From Muraenolepis orangiensis (taxonomy: Eukaryota; Chordata; Actinopteri; Gadiformes; Muraenolepididae), in assembly GCA_027704905.1 (NCBI GenBank), contig CM051002.1:2184696-2248695 (forward strand): 64,000 bases of DNA. The letters are read 5' to 3'. This document shows, piece after piece, positions 25,500-34,995 of this stretch. The notes beneath the pieces are model-generated. The model saw nothing but the letters and a program-made list of their open reading frames with translations. It ran no database searches and had not been told where the DNA came from. Numbering within the stretch: position 1 is the stretch's first letter; every line of letters starts with the position of its first letter. The position numbers and the translations under genes are program-made.

Positions 25500-25760
25500 C
25501 AGTAGCTCAGGAGGTACAGTAGTCGTCTCGACAACCGGAAGGTTGCTTGTTCAGTTACCCCGGCTCCTCCTAGCAAAGTGTGGAGGTGTCCTTGAGCAAG
25601 ACACCCTAACCCTAACTGCTCCCGACGTGCTGGCGGTCGCCTTGCATGGCCGACTCCGCTGTCTGTGTATGAATGTATGAGTGTGAGGCTTGACTTGTAA
25701 ATCCCTATGAGTGGCCGCACTGGTTAGAACAGTCATATCCAGCAGTCCATTTTCCACTAG
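25500..25760 (+). mobile_element. tRNA-derived SINE, copy 1
   Basis: TAGCTCAGGAG at 25,503 fits the polymerase III A-box consensus (TRGYNNARNNG). About 46 nt later TGTTCAGTTACC is a decayed B box. The body contains GAGCAAGACACCCTAACCCT and TGCTCCCGACG, shared in outline with the second copy at 51,066-51,312. The tail near AGCAGTCCATTTTCCA corresponds to the TAAATGCAGTCCATT tail of copy 2. It is non-coding and would be mobilised in trans by a LINE. Confidence 0.75.
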
Positions 25761-25875
25761 TACTGTTGTTCCATACCCTTGTGTGTCTACACACTCCACT
25801 ACTGTAGGTGGCGGTGTGCACCTGGTTGGTTTGCGATGCGCCAATAAACACAAAGAAGAAGAAGAAAAAAAGTAC
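25761..25875 (+). repeat. Retroposon-like 3' end with (GAA)n tail
   Basis: GGTGGCGGTGTGCACCTGGT and GATGCGCCAATAAACACAAA run into AAGAAGAAGAAG. This fits the 3' terminus of a fish retroposon. The class is not determined. Confidence 0.5.
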
Positions 25876-26021
25876 ACTTGTGTCTACTATATGACATTTG
25901 TTTATGTTGTGGCTCCAAAAGTGCACCAAAAGACCCCAAACCAGCGACCTTCACACTATTATTGATATTCTAGAGACAATGTCAAGACGACCCTCTCGCT
26001 GGCTTTCCTACCTCATGAGCC

Positions 26022-26026
26022 CCTAT
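26022..26026. repeat. Target-site duplication CCTAT, left
   Basis: CCTAT directly precedes the 5' LTR and directly follows the 3' LTR (31,577-31,581). Confidence 0.93.
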
Positions 26027-26202
26027 TAGAGAATATGCTATACAGTGCCTCTATAAGAGATGGCCCTGCACAGTAGCGCAGCGACCGGAACAGGAAGCTG
26101 AGACGCTATTTGTAAATACACCCGCGGTCGTACGAGACTTGTTTGTATATTGTCATAGTCCTTTAATAAACTGGATGGAACAAATGGAATCGTTCTTATT
26201 TA
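26027..26202 (+). repeat. 5' LTR, 176 bp
   Basis: Starts TAGAGAATATG and ends TTCTTATTTA. It contains a TATA-like CTCTATAAGAGA and an AATAAA polyadenylation signal (TTTAATAAACTGG). It differs from the 3' LTR at three positions: CAGTG versus CAGCG, GATGG versus GACGG, and CGTAC versus CGTCC. It acts as promoter and RNA-end signal. Confidence 0.95.
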
Positions 26203-26551
26203 TATACAAACATCTGGATGTAACCCAACGGATATGATCAGTGGATCGGAGGAGGACGACGAGGTGTGCAAACAGACCACGGAGAAAGTCGGATAGTCGA
26301 CGGAGCCGTCGGCAAACACGGCACATTGTCGATTTAAAGGACCAGGACACTGTTAACGTCGACAATTGGTATGGATTTTTTACTTTCATGTACAGGATAA
26401 TTTCATTGGATTATAGTGGACTTTTATTATTAGCTCTACAACGGAAGATGCTAAAAGGGATTTTTTTGTTGGAGCTACAGCTGTAGTCTGAAGTAATTTT
26501 TTTTATACATTGGAAGCAAGCTATTATAATTATTCATCCAAGTAACTGTCA
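26203..26551 (+). other. Untranslated leader of the LTR element
   Basis: About 350 bp between the 5' LTR and the gag start. A primer-binding site complementary to a tRNA 3' end should lie near its start. The nearest TGG begins about a dozen bases in, and I could not assign a tRNA. Confidence 0.6.
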
Positions 26552-27067
26552 ATGGTGCTTGTAAGTGCAGAGTGCCCTATTGAGGGTTGTGACTGTGTAG
26601 CTGAGCATGCAGCGGCGGCAGTGGTGGCAGCCATGTTAAGTGTACACGCCACTGTACATGTCGCAGCCCCCAGGGCGCCGGGCGCAAATGCTAAAATGGA
26701 GAAGCTAAAGCGTCCCTCCATAGCACTGGCCGGAACGGGCGAGGCCTGGTCATACTTTGTAACCCGCTGGGGTGAGTACAAGACAGGCACCAAGCTGGTC
26801 GGGCCCGACATAGTCTCACAGCTACTGGAGTGCTGCGAGGAGGATCTGAGGAAGGACCTCACACGTGCGGCGGGCAGGAGCCTAGCGGGCAACGACGAGG
26901 AAGATGTTCTCGCTGCCATGAAGGCACTCGCCGTTCGCGCAGAGAACACCATGGTAGCTCGGGCAGCCCTGTCTAACATGCGGCAGGGATATGAAGAGCC
27001 CATCTGGTCGTTCCACGCCCGCATCAAGGGGCAGGCGGATGTGCAAGTACCAGATGAGATGCACTAG
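26552..27067 (+). CDS. gag: Gag-like N-terminal and capsid region
   Basis: A 171-residue frame starting after the leader. Residues 8-36 form a possible C2H2-type finger (C8, C13, H32, H36). Residues about 50-160 are a charged, helical capsid-like stretch including GEAWSYFVTRWGEY and EEPIWSFHARIKGQA, resembling the retrotransposon gag domain. Gag would assemble particles that package the RNA. The frame leaves the gag sequence near 27,050, where a frameshift moves the continuation to frame 3 at 26,991-27,977. The break may be mutational or, less likely, programmed. No slippery site was identified. Confidence 0.8.
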   Translation: MVLVSAECPIEGCDCVAEHAAAAVVAAMLSVHATVHVAAPRAPGANAKMEKLKRPSIALAGTGEAWSYFVTRWGEYKTGTKLVGPDIVSQLLECCEEDLRKDLTRAAGRSLAGNDEEDVLAAMKALAVRAENTMVARAALSNMRQGYEEPIWSFHARIKGQADVQVPDEMH

Positions 27068-27977
27068 GACAGGGTGCGACCGAGTCAACGACTTCACGGA
27101 GGAGATCCTACGCGATGTGATTGCCCGTGGCATCGCAGACTCGGAAATACAGCTCGACCTGCTCGGTGAGAAGAACCAGAACATGCCACTGAAGGACATG
27201 ATCGAGTATATCAAGGCTAAGGAGTCTGGAAAGCGCTCGGCATCGCGCCTACTCGACCCTCAGAGCGCGGACACGGTCAGCAGTTCGTACCGGCGGGGGA
27301 GACAACAGGACACCCGCGCCAGAGGAGGAGCCAGGCTAGAGAAACCAAAGGCCAAGCCCGAAGGGGTATGCATCCACTGCGGCGAGGTGGGCCACGGCAA
27401 AACACCTCAGTGGCACGCCAGACGTGCCGAGTGCCCCGCATACGGTAAAAAGTGTCGGAAGTGTGGCCGCCAGAATCACCTCGAGAGGGCCTGCCTGGGT
27501 GGCCGATCGACTAGGCCCCCACCCGAGGAGACCGACTGGACGTGTGACGAGCAGACAGCAGCCTTCGTTGAGCTATGCACAGTCAGCGCAGATGGCGAGT
27601 TACGCACACTTCCCCTCGCTCACCATTTGTACGATGACATGTGCGACAAGTGGATGAAACGTGCGTCCAGCCCACAGCCATACGTCAACCTCACTCTCAC
27701 CACCGAGCACGAGGATTACAAGGCTCTGGGTTTTGACCTCCTCAAACGCACCCGTGCAGTATCCCTGCCTGCCATGGCCGATACGGGATGCCAAAGCTGC
27801 CTGATCGGCATTAAAGTCGCTCAACAAATGGGCCTAAGCACAGAGGACCTCATTCCCGTATCCATGACCATGAAGGCTGCGAACAATAAGGGAATTCGGA
27901 TCCTCGGAGCTGCGGTAGTCAGATTCGCCGGCAACAGTGGTGACGCTCGAAGGTTGGAGACGCGCCAAATCGCGTAG
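26991..27977 (+). CDS. Gag nucleocapsid and aspartic protease region
   Basis: A 328-residue frame; its first about 20 residues overlap the capsid frame and are not the real product. Zinc knuckles: C127, C130, H135 and C148 (an elongated C-x2-C-x4-H-x12-C) and C155, C158, H163 and C168 (canonical CCHC). These bind the element RNA. A retroviral-type protease follows, with the catalytic triad ADTG at 263-266 and a downstream ILGAAVVRFAG stretch typical of the flap-to-end region. It would cleave the polyprotein. The frame ends at a TAG (27,975-27,977) inside the protease-RT linker; the same frame continues open beyond it, so the stop is a single nonsense mutation. Confidence 0.88.
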   Translation: MKSPSGRSTPASRGRRMCKYQMRCTRTGCDRVNDFTEEILRDVIARGIADSEIQLDLLGEKNQNMPLKDMIEYIKAKESGKRSASRLLDPQSADTVSSSYRRGRQQDTRARGGARLEKPKAKPEGVCIHCGEVGHGKTPQWHARRAECPAYGKKCRKCGRQNHLERACLGGRSTRPPPEETDWTCDEQTAAFVELCTVSADGELRTLPLAHHLYDDMCDKWMKRASSPQPYVNLTLTTEHEDYKALGFDLLKRTRAVSLPAMADTGCQSCLIGIKVAQQMGLSTEDLIPVSMTMKAANNKGIRILGAAVVRFAGNSGDARRLETRQIA

Positions 27978-28016
27978 GACACTTCAGACCGCATATTTCT
28001 CTCCCGCGCAGCCTGC

Positions 28017-29288
28017 GTGGACCTGGGAATGATCTCCGCCCAGTTCCCAACACTCGGGGAGGTGAATCTGGCAACCTCAGAAGTGTGTGACTGCCCGCGG
28101 CGTGCAGAGCCGCCGACCAGGCCGACCACGCTCCCCATGTTGGCGATCGAGGCTAACAGGAAGGCGTTACGGAGACATTTATTAGAACTGTACGCCCAGA
28201 GCACATTTAATACGTGCCCCCACCAGACACTACCGAAAATGACCGGCCCACCACTCCGCCTCATGCTTAATGAGGATGCGACACCGGTTGCCTGTCACAC
28301 CCCCATTCCCGTGGCCCTACACTGGCAAGAGGAGGTAAAGGCAGGCCTCGACCAGGACGTCCGCCTCGGCGTGTTGGAGGAAGTACCTATCGGTACACCG
28401 GTGACGTGGTGTCATCGCATGGTGATCTGCGCGAAGAAGACAGGCAAACCACGACGCACTGTCGACTTCCAGGCCCTGAACAGGTATGCACTCCGCGAGA
28501 CCCACCACACCCAATCTCCATTCCACCAAGCGAGATGTGTGCCTAACGGGAAACTCAAGACTGTGTTCGATGCCTGGAACGGTTACCACAGCGTCCCACT
28601 ACACAAGGACGATCGCCACAAGACAACGTTCATAACTCCATGGGGGCGCTGCCGGTACCTGTCGGCCCCACAGGGGTACATAGCATCGGGGGATGGTTAC
28701 TCGCGACGGTACGACGAGGTTGTCGCGGACATAGGCAACAAAACTAAGTGCATAGACGACACGCTACTATGGTCAGACACGATCGAGGAGAGCTACTTCC
28801 AGGCGGTCCAATGGCTGGACATATGCGGCCGGAATGGAATAACCCTCAACCCGGAGAAGTTCGTCTTTAGCGCACCCACGGTGGACTTCGCGGGCTTCAC
28901 AATCACCATGACTGACTTGCGACCGTGCAGTCGCTACCTGGAGGCGATACACGACTTCCCACAACCACGTAACATCACGGACATCAGATCGTGGTTCGGG
29001 CTGGTCAACCAGGTGGCCTACGCCTTCAGCATGGCCGAGCGTATTCAGCCATTCCGGAAGCTCCTGAAGAGTGGAGAACGCTTCGAGTGGTCCACGGAGT
29101 TGGAAGAGATATTCCGTGAGTTAAAGGATGTGATCATCCAAGAAATTGAGCGTGGTGTCCGCATCTTTGACAAAACCAAGCCAACATGTATCGCCACGGA
29201 CTGGTCAAAGGAGGGCATTGGATTCTGGTTATTCCAGAAACACTGCCGATGTACGCCAGTCAGACCCTTTTGCTGCACCGATGGTTGA
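28017..29288 (+). CDS. pol: Reverse transcriptase and start of RNase H
   Basis: This continues the protease frame after the TAG. Landmarks of the 423-residue frame: RT entry block GVLEEVP (118-124), RRTVDFQALNRY (146-157), motif A VFDAWNGYHSV with D185, motif B TPWGRCRYLSAPQG (207-220) and motif C KCIDD with D247 and D248. The active-site tyrosine of the usual YxDD is cysteine here. The connection segment follows to about 350, then RNase H begins at ATDWSKEGIGFWL (D395). It makes cDNA from element RNA and degrades the RNA strand. The ATG shown is only the first after the TAG. A TGA at 29,286-29,288 ends the frame inside RNase H. Confidence 0.93.
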   Translation: MDLGMISAQFPTLGEVNLATSEVCDCPRRAEPPTRPTTLPMLAIEANRKALRRHLLELYAQSTFNTCPHQTLPKMTGPPLRLMLNEDATPVACHTPIPVALHWQEEVKAGLDQDVRLGVLEEVPIGTPVTWCHRMVICAKKTGKPRRTVDFQALNRYALRETHHTQSPFHQARCVPNGKLKTVFDAWNGYHSVPLHKDDRHKTTFITPWGRCRYLSAPQGYIASGDGYSRRYDEVVADIGNKTKCIDDTLLWSDTIEESYFQAVQWLDICGRNGITLNPEKFVFSAPTVDFAGFTITMTDLRPCSRYLEAIHDFPQPRNITDIRSWFGLVNQVAYAFSMAERIQPFRKLLKSGERFEWSTELEEIFRELKDVIIQEIERGVRIFDKTKPTCIATDWSKEGIGFWLFQKHCRCTPVRPFCCTDG

Positions 29289-29301
29289 AAAATAACCCTG
29301 G

Positions 29302-31281
29302 TTGGCAGCAGATTCACGCATGCGGCGGAGTCCAGATACGCGCCCAGGGCGAGGCGAGGCTCTCGCGGTCGCGGACGCATTGGACAAGGCACGCTACTTT
29401 GTGTTGGGATGCGAGGACTTGATCGTAGTGGTAGACCATAAGCCGCTGCTGAGACTCCTTGCAGACCGGGCGCTCGATGACATACCGAACCCCCGCCTGC
29501 GGAACCTCAAGGAGAAGACCTTGCATTATCGCTTCCGCATCGTGCATGTCCCGGGCATGAGGAACAAGGCGGCGGATGCCATGTCACGTAGGCCGGTTGG
29601 CACCACACGGCCATCACTTATGGACCTTCCGGATGACAACGCCGTAGTGGCCCACCTCCCACCCAGTACGCACACTGATGTACTGTCTTTCCTACGCCAG
29701 ACCGAGCCAGGGAATGACGACGACACTGAGGAGGACGACCTGGTATGGTGTGCTGCGGGCCTCGAATCATTGCGGTCAGTGACATGGGATCGCGTCAGGG
29801 AGGCCACCAGCAGCGACGGTGAGATGCGCATTCTGGAGGAAATGGCGACGGACGGCATCCCCAACTCGAAGTTCGAGATGCCGAAGACGATCCGTGACTT
29901 CCACCAGTACCGTGAGAACATCACATCAACTGACGGGGTGGTCCTGTACAAGGACAGAGTAATTATACCACCCTCACTCCGCAGAGAAGTGCTGATCGCC
30001 CTACACGCTGCCCACCAGGGCGTATCGATGATGACCGCCCGCGCAGAATCCTCCGTGTTCTGGCCAGGCATGTCGGCTGACATCAGCGCCACTCGGAGGA
30101 ACTGCGAGCACTGCCACCGGATGGCACCTTCACAGCCTGGAGCGCTGCCTATTCCAGCTGTTTACCCCTTTCAGGCGGTGTGTTCGGACTTCTTTATGCA
30201 CAGGGGCGTGCACTACCTCGTGACGGTGGACCGGTACTCAAACTGGCCGATCATCTCGAAGTCGACGGGGGGCGCAGCCGGCCTCATAAATCACCTACGT
30301 CGGGCCTTCGTGACATACGGGACGCCAGAAGAGCTCACATCGGACGGGGAGCCAGAGTTCACCTCCACTGAGACTAGGTCATTTCTATACAGATGGGGCG
30401 TACACCACCGCCTCTCGTCTGTGACCTTCCCCCACAGCAACTGCCGCGCTGAGATTGGGGTGAAGACAATGAAACGCCTTATCACCGACAACACCGGCCC
30501 AAAGGGGGAGCTTGACACAGATGCTGTGCAGAGAGCGATCCTGCAATATCGTAACACACCTGACCCTGACACAAAGATATCTCCGGCAATGTGTGTCTTC
30601 GGCCGCCCGATACGTGACTTCATCTTGGTTGTACCTGGGAAGTACAGACCACACGAGACCTGGCGTGAGACACTGACGGCAAGGGAGGAGGCTCTCCGCA
30701 AACGCCACATCCGCACAGCTGATGCCTGGGCGGAGCACACAAAACGCCTCCCGCCACTCATGGTAGGGGACATGGTCCGTGTACAGAACCAGACAGGGCC
30801 CTACCCCAACAAATGGGACAGGACAGGCAGTGTTGTGGAGGTACGCCAGCATGACCAATACGTGGTCAAGATCGACGGCTCGGGCAGAGTCACACTTCGG
30901 AACAGGAGGTTCCTACGCAAGTTCAGCCCTGTTCGCAACGACCTTCCGCCTCCTCGATCAATTTACGACGACCTGGCGACCCGTGTCACCCTACCAGCAC
31001 TCGTTGTGACACCACGTCTGCCTGACCTCTATTGCGACCCTGTGACCCCCACATCGCCACCGGTACTCACGTTGGCGAGCCAACCCCGACGCCGCCCGAT
31101 TCGCACACGATCCTTCGGGCGTCACCACCGGCCCCTTTGGACCCGGGAGCCGATCCCCCATCGGGGCCCAATGCGTCGCCCCCTGCACCGAGGGCGGAAT
31201 TACGCCGATCCACCAGGGCAACCAGAGCGCCTGCCTGGCACAGGGACTATTCCATGGGCTAGTCACATAATGGACACATGA
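29302..31281 (+). CDS. pol: RNase H C-terminal part and integrase
   Basis: A 659-residue frame. The first about 15 residues precede the frameshift near 29,345. Residues 18-96 finish RNase H (VVVDHKPLL, HVPGMRNKAADAMSR). The integrase zinc finger has H235/H238 with C268-x2-C271. The catalytic core is D296, D348 and E384; D348 and E384 are exactly 35 residues apart, the D,D-35-E signature that joins cDNA to host DNA. A GPY/F module (GPYPNKWDRTG, 499-509) follows. From about 31,030-31,090 the true C-terminus (RRSTRATRAPAWHRDY) is in frame 3, showing another frameshift; the last about 80 residues of this frame are out of register. Confidence 0.93.
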   Translation: MAADSRMRRSPDTRPGRGEALAVADALDKARYFVLGCEDLIVVVDHKPLLRLLADRALDDIPNPRLRNLKEKTLHYRFRIVHVPGMRNKAADAMSRRPVGTTRPSLMDLPDDNAVVAHLPPSTHTDVLSFLRQTEPGNDDDTEEDDLVWCAAGLESLRSVTWDRVREATSSDGEMRILEEMATDGIPNSKFEMPKTIRDFHQYRENITSTDGVVLYKDRVIIPPSLRREVLIALHAAHQGVSMMTARAESSVFWPGMSADISATRRNCEHCHRMAPSQPGALPIPAVYPFQAVCSDFFMHRGVHYLVTVDRYSNWPIISKSTGGAAGLINHLRRAFVTYGTPEELTSDGEPEFTSTETRSFLYRWGVHHRLSSVTFPHSNCRAEIGVKTMKRLITDNTGPKGELDTDAVQRAILQYRNTPDPDTKISPAMCVFGRPIRDFILVVPGKYRPHETWRETLTAREEALRKRHIRTADAWAEHTKRLPPLMVGDMVRVQNQTGPYPNKWDRTGSVVEVRQHDQYVVKIDGSGRVTLRNRRFLRKFSPVRNDLPPPRSIYDDLATRVTLPALVVTPRLPDLYCDPVTPTSPPVLTLASQPRRRPIRTRSFGRHHRPLWTREPIPHRGPMRRPLHRGRNYADPPGQPERLPGTGTIPWASHIMDT

Positions 31282-31392
31282 TTTATAATCACATAATCTG
31301 GGGGTGGGTTATACAGGCATTTATTCACATTTTTGTGTGTTTGGTTATTTATATTTTTCTCAGCCTTTACACATTGGTATGTTAAAGACTCT

Positions 31393-31400
31393 GGGGGAGA
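31393..31400 (+). other. Polypurine tract
   Basis: GGGGGAGA immediately precedes the 3' LTR and would prime plus-strand cDNA synthesis. Confidence 0.75.
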
Positions 31401-31576
31401 TAGAGAATATGCTATACAGCGCCTCTATAAGAGACGGCCCTGCACAGTAGCGCAGCGACCGGAACAGGAAGCTGAGACGCTATTTGTAAATACACCCGCG
31501 GTCGTCCGAGACTTGTTTGTATATTGTCATAGTCCTTTAATAAACTGGATGGAACAAATGGAATCGTTCTTATTTA
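31401..31576 (+). repeat. 3' LTR, 176 bp
   Basis: Same length as the 5' LTR, three substitutions, same TA...TA ends. Directly followed by the CCTAT duplication. Confidence 0.95.
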
Positions 31577-31581
31577 CCTAT
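31577..31581. repeat. Target-site duplication CCTAT, right
   Basis: Pairs with 26,022-26,026. Confidence 0.93.
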
Positions 31582-32617
31582 GAGCGCAGTTCAAAGGATG
31601 AGATCCGTGCCTCCACGTCCGTGTTTGAGTACCTTAGCGTTACCTGATGGGGACTGTACCCGAGGACACATGAACCGTACTCAGACCATCTTCTCAAGTG
31701 GATTCTGTACAGACGGTTTGCTCATCCTTACCTTAAGTGTTCACATTACGCAAACAAACCGAGCTTAAGGGTTAAGTATACTCTGATGCAGTTCTGTTTT
31801 TGGGGGAATTGAAGTAAAGGAATAACCAGCATTAAAACGTGAATCAACGGCGTGTATTTGTGCACAAACAATACTGCTTTACAAGAGAAACATTTGTTTT
31901 TAAACATGAGAATACAACATACCAATTCATATTTTGAGTCAGTTCCATTAAATGGTGTACTTACTTAGCAACATTTCACAGATCTGACTCCACTCCAAAT
32001 GCTGAGAGTTTAACCATGTTAAAAAATATACTGAGACTTCAAGTAAAATGTACCAATACCCCAATGCAGAGTACTTATTAACTTAAAATACCAAAGGGCT
32101 GGTAGTTTCTTGTAAGTGCAATCCTCCACTGTTTTCTTTGTAATTAGTCTTTAATTTGAATCTCATTTGTGCTTGCAGTCATGCCCCAAAGACCTTTCTA
32201 TCACTGTTCTTCACTGAAAATGATGACAAACCATTTAGATTTTTCATAAAAGTAAAAGTTCTCTTGAGCGGAATTGAGCATAAAAGCACAGATAACTTGC
32301 AGTCATCTGTGTGGCCTGGTCCCAATACCCACCCTTAGGGACGTGTGCCCTTGGTGTGAACGTTCCCGCGGGTTAAGGGTCTCCCATTTCCCAATTAACA
32401 ATTTCAAGGACTGCATTTTCGGGCTTCGCATTTTATTTTATCTTCGTGTGTCGTATCTAACAATGTTCTAAGGGAGTAACTAACAAGCTAGCTATATATT
32501 ACCTCATGTGTTTGTCTAAGGTTTTCATTTATTAGAGTTCATTGTTAAAACATAGCCCCGCCCCCTTGTGCACTTGCGCCCCTCCGGAAATTTGTCACCA
32601 AAGTGCGGACTCAATGG
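31582..32617. other. Unique sequence, no gene seen
   Basis: Flank of the LTR element. No exon or repeat family recognised. Confidence 0.45.
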
Positions 32618-32883
32618 AGGTGTGAAGGCCTCAGGGTTCCTTCTGGGACGAGGTGTGAAGGCCTCAGGGTTCCTTCTGGGACGAGGTGTGAAGGCCTCAG
32701 GGTTCCTTCTGGGACGAGGTGTGAAGGCCTCAGGGTTCCTTCTGGGACGAGGTGTGAAGGCCTCAGGGTTCCTTCTGGGACGAGGTGTGAAGGCCTCAGG
32801 GTTCCTTCTGGGACGAGGTGTGAAGGCCTCAGGGTTCCTTCTGGGACGAGGTGTGAAGGCCTCAGGGTTCCTTCTAGGACGAG
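32618..32883. repeat. 33-bp minisatellite, 8 units
   Basis: Eight near-identical units, each starting AGGTGTGAAGGCCTCAGGG and ending TTCTGGGACG; only the last shows a change (TTCTAGGAC). Because 33 is divisible by three, open frames of 116 and 149 codons run through it, but they have no other coding evidence. Each unit contains AGGTGTGAA. Confidence 0.96.
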
Positions 32884-33417
32884 GCCTTCCTTGTTATGTG
32901 GCCTTTTTTGGCAGGTGATCCGCCTGCATTCTGACTCTAACTACATTATGTCCTCCAACATCCCGCCAGCTCCATTGGCTTCCACTTCCTTCTCTATTGG
33001 GTTCCAAGATCCTTCTCTATATTGTCTACTTGATGGTGTCGCTAAATATTAAACATAAGATCACCGCTGCTAATAAAAAAATCATTTGTGCACATTTTCT
33101 CAAAATGTACAATACATGCCCAACAGTACAACATGTACATGCCCAACAATGACTTTTTATCCACCCTTTATCACATCCAATATAAGAGATCAAATATGTA
33201 GGTATATCAAAGAGTCCAGCCTTGGTCTGGCCGGGGCCCCCTAGTGTTGGGTTCACAGCATCACTATTTACCGGTGGACTATTCATTCACTGGGTTTGTT
33301 TTTCCTGAAGCCCATTAGCCAGGCGGCTTGTTTATTGGCTCTGACTGACAGTGAGGCTAGATGGGTACACCGCTCTCATCCTTATGGGGAATAATAGGCC
33401 CTGCATCCACTGTGATG

Positions 33418-33422
<5 letters not shown>
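32884..33422. other. Unique sequence, no gene seen
   Basis: No exon or repeat recognised. Confidence 0.4.

Positions 33423-33505
<83 letters not shown>
33423..33505. repeat. (CT)n microsatellite, 83 bp
   Basis: A perfect CT array. Confidence 0.97.
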
Positions 33506-33508
<3 letters not shown>

Positions 33509-33833
33509 AGTTTAGAGGGAAGGATGTACAGTCATAAACAATGAGGCTGATTTCCTTTTCCAAGTTTCTTCCTTTTCATGAAGATGTAAATCCCAGACCT
33601 GTCTCCATTGTTATGATCTTCAGTATAAAGAAGAGACCAGATGACCAACCCCAGTGTATAGTGGGGGTTAGTAAATCATGTTTTGTAAGTTGTTTTTGAT
33701 CAAGATGTCTGCGAGGTGATAATGTACACTGTGTGTGTGGGTTTTAGGTAACACACACACCTCACATAGAGACAGAAAAGAGAAGAAATGTAATTAAGAA
33801 TGACAGCCAATACAGATACATTTCTCTATGTAT

Positions 33834-34045
<212 letters not shown>

Positions 34046-34448
34046 TGGGTGGGTGGGTGGGGGAAGAGAGAGAGAGAGAGTCTTAGGACAGTTAGGAGAT
34101 GAAGAAATATTGAAAGAGGCAGATCCAGACTAAGAGGGAGAAAATGCAGCAACCTGACAGGAAGAGGGTGGCCCATAGAGGGCAGGCTGTTCAGGCTTTC
34201 TCCCTGGCTCAAATTCAATTACCTTTCATATACATTATGCATCCTTCGCTGGAAGTGAAAATGACTTTTGGAACAGGGTTAGGAAAGTGTGAGAATCCAT
34301 CCATTTTCATCCTGCAATTGTGTTGAATATCTGACAGATCAGCTTTCAGGATAGGTACGAATGCATTATAGATCACCAAATAATATCACACTTCCATTCT
34401 TCCATTATTTTGGAATGTTCTTTGAATATGAAAATGGGATGAAATATC
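34046..34448. other. Unique sequence, no gene seen
   Basis: Starts with short GGGT and GA runs; otherwise featureless. Confidence 0.4.
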
Positions 34449-34507
34449 TTCTCAGGATGGCGGTCACCCATGCTCTCATGGGTGACCGCCATCCTGAGAA
34501 GGATATT
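34443..34507. repeat. Near-perfect hairpin with 24-bp perfect stem
   Basis: 34,449-34,472 (TTCTCAGGATGGCGGTCACC...) is the exact reverse complement of 34,477-34,500 with a 4-nt loop CTCT. The pairing extends by six more base pairs (AATATC/GATATT) past a one-base bulge. Confidence 0.95.
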
Positions 34508-34995
34508 ATACAAATATAGTAAATAAACAGTTTGTTGTTCTGTGTGTAATGCAGGGTACCTGTATTACCTGTTCAATAACCAAGTGGTTTAAACCCTGGA
34601 GGAGTTTTATTGTTATGAATATTTTCAAATACTTTCAAACTAGTCATTGCTACAATAAAAAAAGCTATTTTAATGAAGTCTTTTAGCAGAGGGTTTTATC
34701 CCAAATGACTGAACACAGATAGTGTGATAGACCTTCCCTTATGGTGGGCTTTTTCTGGAAATATCCCTGTTCTAAAATCAAATAGGACTCCAAAAAAATG
34801 TATGAATAGGTTTTTGAAATGACAATGGTTCTAACTTGATCATGAATATTATTTTACACACAGTTGGCCATTAGTCTCGTGTTTATCTGATGTCCCTTTC
34901 TTTATTTCAGAAATAATATTATCTGGACCGCCAAATTGCAAATGTTCCTGTTTTTCTGCTCACCTTAAAGTGAGACTGAGAACAATCAAAGCATC
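34508..34995. other. Unique A/T-rich sequence
   Basis: No exon or repeat recognised. Confidence 0.4.

Larger units (their letters stand above)
26027..31576 (+). mobile_element. Full-length Ty3/Gypsy-type LTR retrotransposon
   Basis: A 5,550-bp element with two 176-bp LTRs differing at 3 positions, a 5-bp target duplication, and the order capsid, zinc-knuckle nucleocapsid, aspartic protease, RT, RNase H, integrase. Integrase after RNase H places it in Ty3/Gypsy rather than Copia. No envelope gene is present. The body is clearly more G/C-rich than the flanks. The polyprotein is interrupted at about five places (frameshift near 27,050; TAG 27,975-27,977; TGA 29,286-29,288; frameshift near 29,345; frameshift about 31,030-31,090), so this copy is not autonomous. 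LTR ends are TA...TA rather than TG...CA. Confidence 0.96.

Noticed and set aside
29186..29422. 78-codon plus frame across the RNase H region
   Set aside because: It is in the wrong frame; RNase H residues are in frames 3 and 1 on either side of the break.
32568..33052. 116- and 149-codon frames with an 11-residue repeat
   Set aside because: Both come from the same 33-bp tandem array in different phases. No coding evidence outside the repeat.
34443..34507. microRNA precursor
   Set aside because: A 4-nt loop and a fully perfect stem are unlike typical precursors, and there is no expression evidence.
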